Shown in pieces: positions 57,191 to 64,000 of a stretch of 64,000 bases of DNA; the stretch's first letter is position 1; each line of letters begins with the position of its first letter. Under the pieces are notes generated by a model, which saw nothing but the letters and a program-made list of their open reading frames with translations, did not search any database and was not told where the DNA came from. The position numbers were made by a program, and so were the translations under genes. The DNA comes from Hygrophila difformis (Eukaryota; Streptophyta; Magnoliopsida; Lamiales; Acanthaceae). Location: NCBI GenBank assembly GCA_030278955.1, contig JAOANR010000005.1, positions 5,313,431-5,377,430 of the forward strand. The letters are read 5' to 3'.

Positions 57191-60100
57191 AATGTTAGGG
57201 GCACCTAGACCTAAAATGGGAAGAAGTGGATAATGTTAGGGGCGCCTGAATTCAATTTACCTACTTTACCCTTAGATATTAGAGAAGGAAAAACATAAAC
57301 ATGTAGGGGCATTTCATATTGTGTTATGAGCACCCAAAAAACTTTAGATCCCACCCCACCCAAATACTTAAACACACAAACACCACTCAAAAGAAAAAGA
57401 GAAAGAAAAGATAGACACAACCAAAGCTCCACCCAAGCCAACAATCATGGAGACTACTGCATTTTTTGTTAGGTTTGAACACGTAATTTATTTTGTAAGT
57501 TTTGGGCTTGATTTTATTTGATTAAGTGGATGAATGTGGATTTGAGTTGTGGATTTGGATGGTGGCTCGTTGAATCGAGCTTTTTGAAGTGGTTGGGTGT
57601 AACACCCCAGTTTTGGTAACCCAGGCCGGGTGCTACCGTCACACCTCTCTAGCAAGACACGACTTCTTCGAGCTTGCTAAAGAGATGCAAGGCTGAGGTT
57701 ATTTCAGAAATAAAAATATTTAAAACAGCCCATTTATAAAAAAAAATAGCAAAAATCATTATCATAACATTATCTAGATTGCAAGCGGAATGTAAAGGAA
57801 TGTAAATAGGTCCAACATGACCAAAACAACGGGTTAACAGACCCGTAATGTAAGTCATATTAAAAACAAGAATTAAATGTTCCCAACAAACCCAATGCAT
57901 GCTCATGCTCATGCATACTCTCCATACTCTGAAAAGAAAAGAGAAAGCAACGGTTTTGTCAGTATAAACATACTGAGTAAGCTAACCCCCAGCATACAAT
58001 AATGGGGTTTAAAAGCCTTTAAATAATTAAAAAAAATGAGTTACCTTTAGCAAGATTGTGTACACTTTATGAAATAATTCGGCTAACTAATAAAATTTAA
58101 TTGCATGTTAAAAAGGCATTATTCCAAAGGAAACATAATTATGACATAGCAAGGTAAGTAACCAATGGCATAAATTTCAAAATGCAAATTATTAAGAATT
58201 TAATTCAAGTCTTTTAGTTCCCCGTTGCTCATAGTCGATTATCAAGATTTCATCATTTTTTTACTATTATTTCAATATGATCGAGATCACCATATTCCGC
58301 TTGGGCACTTATGTTCACAAGCCTCACAATTCACAATTCGCTAGGGCACTTATGTCGACTAGCCTTACAGATCACCATTCGCTAGGGCTCTTATGTCCTC
58401 TAGCCTTACGCTTGGGCTCTTATGTCCACAAGCCTCATAATCAAGATTTCACTAGGGCTCTTACGTCCACTAGCCATACGCTTGGGCTCTTATGTCCACA
58501 AGCCACATAATTAATATTTCATAGTATCCAACTCGATCATAAATCACAATGTTTTCAAAAGAACTTTCGTCTGCTTGTTTAGAAAAGACCAATTTCAAAT
58601 AATATGATTTCTATATCGTCATTGTTCGCCTTTTTCGTTTAAAAATTTATTTCAAGGTCAAATGAGTTGAAAATTTAACAGTAGCTCAAAAACGTCCTAT
58701 CGAACAATTTTTGTGTTTTAAGTTTTTCGAAAAACGCTGAGGAAATAAGTCGAATTTAAGGATCTTTCCAGAAAATATATTCTGTCTGGATTCAAACTTG
58801 ACACACTTTAGCAAATTGGTTTCTCGACATAGCAAATGAATTCCAACACTCTAAAATTTTACAGGTAGAATCTTAATTTAATTATCTACAACTTTTATTT
58901 ACAAATCAAAGTCCAATTCCTATCGGATCAATCATGAAAATATGGATCAAGTTCAAAACCAATTCTGTCAGCTTTTATGAGTTTGATGAAAACGCAGATT
59001 AGTTCGGTTCAGATACGGAGGTCCAAATCTGGATGAAAATTTATGAAATTTTACAGGCGAGTCCTAGACACTATTATCTACAGTTTTCATTTACATTACT
59101 AAGTTCAAATCGGATCGGATACACCATTAAAATGTTGTTCAAATTCATTTTTAAATTCTGTCAGCTTTTGAAAATAGACGAAAATGCAGGTTCTTCTGGA
59201 TCAAATTTGGGGCACCAAACCTTAATGAAAAATTACGAAGATTTTATAAAGTGTAGATCTATGTCTTAGGAACATATTTTCAGTTTTGAGTTTTTCTGTT
59301 TGAACGCTAAAAATGGTCCAAAAAATTCAATTAAAAATGTTGCGCATGTATAGTTTTCTCTTGACAGATTTTATTAGGTTCTTTCATTAGATCTTATGTT
59401 CGATTGATTTTTAGCCACCAAAACCGCATGTAAGAGTTAACTTACTTGGATTTGGATCTACGGCTCTCAATTCGATGACGATGGCTTCTGGGATCGTCGT
59501 TCGTGTCCTAGTTCCTTCGTACTCCTCCTTCTTGTTCCGATTCGCGGTTGAGAAAAGGAAAACGTACCAAGTTAGACTCGTACTCAATTTTTCGTATGGA
59601 AATATTGACTAACGTCTTACCTCACCACCCACCTATGCTTGGGAGACCTTGAACTCGTCCAAAAAGCTTCCTCCTTCGCTGTCCTTGCTTCCAACGGCCT
59701 AGATCTAGGGTTTTCGAGTGTTCGGAAGTATGTGGAAAATTTGAAGACGTTGAAAAGGATGTACGGGCTAAGAAGAGGGGTATTTATAAGCCCCAACAAC
59801 CCCTTGATATCTGGAGGTCAGAGATTTGGAGTTTGGGCCTCAAGAAACAGAACCGACGTCGAAAAATCTGAGATCGGGCGAGAAAATCTCGCAACGCCGC
59901 AACAACCGCGGGTGGCGCGCCCTTGGCGCGTTTTTTGCTCACGCCCCGCGCGGCGACCACGCCATCCTAGCCTGGACTTTGGTCTGGGCCGGGTCGTGCG
60001 ATCCGTCGGGCATTTCCTCCTCTCTTTTGGGCTTCTATCCTTCCACGTTCTCGGGCTTCGCTTTTTCGGGCTATTCTTGGGCTTTAACATCCTATTTCAA

Positions 60101-60920
60101 ATTCATTTGGATCTCAATTTAATTTCGTGTTCGAAATCTTGAGTCCATCAATATTTGGTCCCGTGCAATAATTTAATTAAATTAAGTTATTGTCGACTTC
60201 ACGGGCTCTTGGAATTTTAATTCCTTTTTAATCTTTGAATTAGATTCTATTTCTCTTTTTATCTTTATTTTATTTATTTATTTATTTATGTATTTATTTA
60301 TTTATTTATGTGACTAATTTCGCGGGTATTACATTGGGGATGGGCTGTAACAGCGAACAGTCGCCAACAGCCGTATGCAGGGATGAGGGATCGGCCACTC
60401 ACAGTCAATTCCATAGTAGTACCATCGGCCATGCACAACCGATTTGGCTTTGTAACAAGCAGCCATGGGTGGTCAAAAATCACCACATCCATCGGCTAGT
60501 CGTGGCCGCCGACTGCATTGGCTTGATTTCAGCACAAAAAAAAAGAAACTCAAACTCAATGGTGTATACAGACTAAAACACGAAAATCTTAATTTTTTAA
60601 CAACAATGTTTTGGGATTCATCTTCATCCATCACATAATTCACTCCGATGCACAATATTACCTATGTATCAAGAAAGAACTCAAAGAGAATGAATGGGTT
60701 TAGTAAGTTAGGGTTTATGATTTAGAGTATGGACTATGGAGGAAAAAGATGATGAGATGTTGGGTGCCCCTAATATTAGTTCTCAAACTATGGTGTGCCA
60801 TTAGCATTGAGTACTTTCTTGTGTTCCCCTAACATAAATGGTGCCCTATCAACATTATTCCGCATTTCCACTTATGCGTATGGTAGTCATTTTGTGTGTC
60901 AAATGGATGCTCCTAATATT
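57191..60920. mobile_element. Non-autonomous TIR element split by a solo LTR (copy B)
   Basis: Same structure as 874-4526: AATGTTAGGGGCACC at the left, its imperfect inverse at the right, and the solo LTR inside. Confidence 0.45.
57598..60333 (+). mobile_element. Solo LTR, Ty3/gypsy-like (about 2.74 kb), TSD TTGGG (copy B)
   Basis: Same TGTAACACCC start and GGTATTACA end as 1281-3939, with the same TTGGG target duplication (57593-57597 and 60334-60338). That shows the insertion happened before the segment was duplicated. It differs from copy A by a GC-rich block of about 108 bases at 59868-59976 where copy A has about 29 unrelated bases. Confidence 0.88.
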
Positions 60921-60926
60921 TTTTTG

Positions 60927-60928
<2 letters not shown>

Positions 60929-60966
<38 letters not shown>
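60929..60966 (+). repeat. TA microsatellite, expanded in copy B
   Basis: A pure TA run about twice as long as in copy A (4533-4552). A likely polymorphic marker that separates the two copies. Confidence 0.9.
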
Positions 60967-60967
<1 letters not shown>

Positions 60968-61585
60968 GGCTAATTTAATATCCACTTGCAATCCTACTAC
61001 AGAAAAATAAGTGTCTCAACATGGCATAGCCCACAGAAAAATGGTAAACCAGATGTATGGTTTAAGAGAATTTAATAAGCATGAACCGTATTTATTTATT
61101 TATTTTATTTAATTAATCTATGTTTAAGACATAGTGTATGCATTATTTTGAATTGACCTCGAGGGGATAGATGCGTGTCTAAAGGAGTAATAATAGTAGT
61201 ATAATGTTACATTAGGATATGGCTTGGCTGCATAATATTGCATATGCACCATGATGCCCCAAGCCAAATAAATAATGTATAACATAAAAATGATGTATAA
61301 ATTTCCATAAATGATGTCTATGATTTGTTCCATTCCATGATGCCGCAAATAAAATAAATGATATATAACACAAAAATGATGTATACACCTTCATAAATGA
61401 TGCATATGATTTGTTCTATTTTTTAATCCCATCATTTTTAGAGCATCACTCATTATGAAACACCTACAAAACTTGTGTGCAGTTGCACGAAAACCGAACC
61501 GATTACATTCTACTCCTAACAATTAAATACAGACATATAGCATATAATTATATTATTAAGAAATTGTTTGATAAAATTAAACAAC

Positions 61586-61806
61586 CACTACAAGAAAATG
61601 TCAGTTTAGCGACCGAAATTCGTGACCGAACATATTTGGTCGCTATTACCGACCGAATTAGCGACCGAATTTTTCTGTCGCTAAATTGCCGACCAAATTC
61701 GCGACCGAAATTTTATGTCGCAATTTAGCAACCAAAATAGCGACCGAAGCGCATTTGGTGGCTACCTGGCGGCTGAAATCCAACCCGCCACCGAAACTTT
61801 CGGTCG
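61586..61806. mobile_element. Left fragment of a CACTA element (copy B of 5175)
   Basis: CACTACAAGAAAATGTCAG and the GCGACCGAA repeats match 5175-5395, then the sequence is cut by the LTR element at 61807. The rest may lie beyond the window. Confidence 0.85.
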
Positions 61807-64000
61807 TGTGATACCCATAAAAATAAGAATTTATAATTTATGATAATAATAATAATATGGGAATAAATCTTATGGACATTCAAATTGAGTTATTCCACAA
61901 ATATGGGATCCAATAACCACGCGTCCAACCCTATATAGCTAAGTATATAAAGCCCTACAATCAATTCACAAAAAAATTACTATAGGGTGGCGGCCGCTCG
62001 TGGGAAGCAGAGTGAAGACTGCATCAATTCTTTCCTGTTCCTTTCTCGTCTAATCAATTTTCTTTTCATCACTGTAAGTTGGTTCACGCTTCCTATATGT
62101 GTCTGAATCCTTCTACCTCTTAAATGCCTATATGCGTGGCCTATGCTATTTGTGTCGTGTGCCTGTCAGAACTCAGGATAATAGACATCTACCTGGAGAT
62201 TCCTATTCAACCTCATAAGTAATGAAAATATTGGTGCAAATAGGGGGTGCACGTGTAGATCTTGATTAAATAAGTTCCTTGCTTAAAAACAATTGTGTTA
62301 CTCTTTTTGAATTATCTAACTAGTTCCTAGCGTTTTCCAGTAGAGTCAAACTTTGTGGGCGGGGCATGGGAGTACAAAAATATATTTATACATAGATCCA
62401 CACGTATGTGACAGTGTATAGTATCTATGCATTAATAAGAATTCAAGCTTTTAAATTTAATAGTCACTTGCATGCAATACATCAAATTTATTTGTGGCAT
62501 GATCGAACTCCTTCTACTTCCAGTTAATTTAATTTATGAAGGCATTGTTTCTTAATAAAACCCATATTGCTCTCAGGCCAAGGCGTGAATTGTCTCTGTG
62601 TCGGTCTAATTATTTTACTGAGTTGTTAGCAAAATATGTTTATGTGGGTAGATTGGTATTGACGAGTAGATGCTATATGCGGATTATGTGGATTATGCGG
62701 ATTATGCGGTTGAGGGGCAGGACCGTGACGGGTCTCCAGCGACGAAACTCGCCCCCTCTGTCACAATTTAAAGTAAATTCAGGTTGACGAACCTTTGACT
62801 ATGCGGTATTGTGGGTCTAAACCCCTAACCTCGCCTGCGGGCCTAGGTTAGGGCACCGGTGCTGTAGGTTTAGACAAATTTTGCGGATTATGCGGTTAAT
62901 GGTGTCCTCGTCAATATTAATTCACCAACATTGCTAATTTGCTGTGGTGTCAATTATTTGTTATGTCCCTGTGGAACTGTGGATCAACTTACCAGTTTAT
63001 ACTGAGTTGTGCGTGTGTTTTCTTTCTTATCTTTTTCAGGATTTGGAAGTGAGTAATCATGAGCACGTGCACGCATTTGGGATGGGATTTCAAGTTCTAT
63101 CTTTAGTTAATTAATAAAAATCATCTTCAAATTCATGATGTCTTTTGTACAATTACTTTTGAAACTATTATGGATTTTGTTTTCTTATTAGAGCCTTAGC
63201 ATCTCTTGGTCATGTGTGCGTTGTAGTATTTTATCCAAGAGATGTGGCGGTAACATCCCCTTTATTTTGGTGTTCTAAGTTGGTGAATTCTTATTCTGGA
63301 TTGAGTTCATATTTTTGACTTGGTTGCACAATTGGTGTCTTAACGCTTAACTTATTCTTAAGGGTAGACCTAATTTCTCCTATTCAACATAGACCTCATT
63401 CTTTAGCATTGAGCCTAACATTATCCAGAGACCTTAAATTGCTAAGATAGTCACTCCTCTCCCAAGATGCCCCTTTAAGAAGTTATGAGGATATAACTAT
63501 AATTCTAAGCGGATGAGGATGTAACAATCCTATGAGCACCCCACTTTAGGATAAGTCAAGATACCACACTATCTTTATATCGTGCATTCTAAAAAGTCAG
63601 ATTTCTTTCAACACTTACATGGAATACTCTACCCTTAGACATTAAGCGACTTCGAGGACGAAGTCGATTTTTAAGGAGGGTAGATTGTGATACCCGTAAA
63701 AATAGTAATAATATTAATGATAATAACAATAGTAGTAATAGTAATAGGTAAATGCTAATAAATATGGATAGAATATTTAAAGGGATCTAGTTCCTATCCT
63801 ACACAGACTTGGTCAAACAAATCTTATCCTCCTAACAATACAACACGGTTATACTCCATTCAATTCAAATTTAAATATGGGATGGATATGGTTCGTTGAG
63901 TGATTAGGGATCAAATCCCATTAATCTTGCAAATTGAAACCAATTAGTTCTTTATAAAACCATTATCACTAGCCAAACCCATAGAACCCTAAACTCTGCC
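61807..64000 (+). mobile_element. Ty3/gypsy-type LTR element with very short interior, cut by window end
   Basis: TGTGATACCC starts both 61807 and 63686. The second start follows a polypurine tract (AAGGAGGGTAGA) and the typical end of chromovirus pol (TTCGAGGACGAAGTCGATTTTTAAGG), so 63686 is a 3' LTR start. A degenerate TATTAGAGCC near 63186 may be the primer site after a 5' LTR of about 1.38 kb. That leaves only about 500 bases of interior with no gag or pol. GGATTATGCGG occurs four times in the LTR. The two LTR starts differ a lot, so they could belong to different elements. Confidence 0.5.

Larger units (their letters stand above)
56318..61806 (+). repeat. 5.4-kb direct segmental repeat, copy B
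   Basis: The counterpart of 1-5395, in the same orientation. It starts TGCGGTCGGTAAATCCGG like base 1 of the window and ends at GGTCG (61806), where an LTR element begins. It contains its own copies of the MITE, the TIR element, the solo LTR and the first 221 bases of the CACTA element. Confidence 0.95.

Noticed and set aside
61977..61999. ACTATAGGGTGGCGGCCGC resembling a T7/NotI cloning linker
   Set aside because: It lacks the full T7 promoter, is embedded in LTR-like sequence without a vector context, and one match of this length can be chance; vector screening would settle it.

Overview
This is a plant nuclear window, most likely from an angiosperm. The evidence is one intron-bearing cytochrome P450 gene with plant-type GT-AG introns, embedded in AT-rich DNA packed with plant transposon classes: Ty1/copia, Ty3/gypsy-like LTRs, plant RTE/L1-type LINEs with DUF4283-like ORF1, En/Spm CACTA, Mutator-like, hAT, Stowaway and tRNA-derived SINEs. 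Nothing visible fixes the species. The only protein-coding host gene I can support as intact is a CYP704-like P450 at 12573-14796 (five exons, 511 codons plus stop, all four introns in phase 0).

Layout. 1-5395 is the first copy of a 5.4-kb segment repeated in direct orientation at 56318-61806. It contains a MITE and a 2.7-kb solo LTR with TSD TTGGG, nested in a terminal-inverted-repeat element, and it ends inside a CACTA element (5175-6490). 6826-9463 is a nest of Mutator-like elements: two elements with 9-bp TSDs, one inside the other, plus a SINE and a Stowaway MITE. 9500-23760 is a tandem duplication of the P450 locus. Copy 1 keeps an intact gene although a solo LTR (TSD CATAC) and a LINE 3' end have landed in its upstream region. 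Copy 2 (16988-22615) is a pseudogene with a frameshift; its middle is replaced by a copia element that has only one LTR and stops at its primer-binding site. 23788-24181 is a hAT-type MITE.

From 25668 to 31516 lies a near full-length but broken LINE on the minus strand, itself interrupted by a hAT-type MITE (TSD ATGGGCAA). 31645-32513 is a chimeric CACTA element. From 32933 a 5'-truncated LINE runs on the plus strand into a 500-base assembly gap (36814-37313). 37314-40360 is non-genic and dominated by a degenerate TTTACCAAGTTC array with a period of about 24 bases. 40368-40969 is another hAT-type MITE. 42994-48624 is a two-LTR copia element (TSD ATACC) with many lesions, sitting in an older copia relic. 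49531-50555 is a third member of the Mutator-like family. 51017-56304 is a large CACTA element with broken TNP2 and TNPA-like genes. After the second copy of the 5.4-kb segment, 61807-64000 holds a gypsy-type LTR element that leaves the window.

How it fits together. The window is essentially one small P450 cluster and the transposons that reshaped it. Insertions present in only one P450 copy (LTR, LINE, Stowaway, SINE, copia) date themselves after the tandem duplication. The solo LTR shared by both 5.4-kb copies dates before that duplication. The most unusual points are two CACTA elements carrying the same tandem pair of tRNA-like (A-box/B-box) units, the double-hairpin Mutator-like elements, the one-LTR copia joined at its PBS inside the P450, a stray copy of P450 intron 1 at 25195-25303, and the TTTACCA array. 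No CRISPR array, rRNA gene or clearly functional tRNA gene was seen. All similarity statements come from reading the sequence by eye; no database search or alignment was run.
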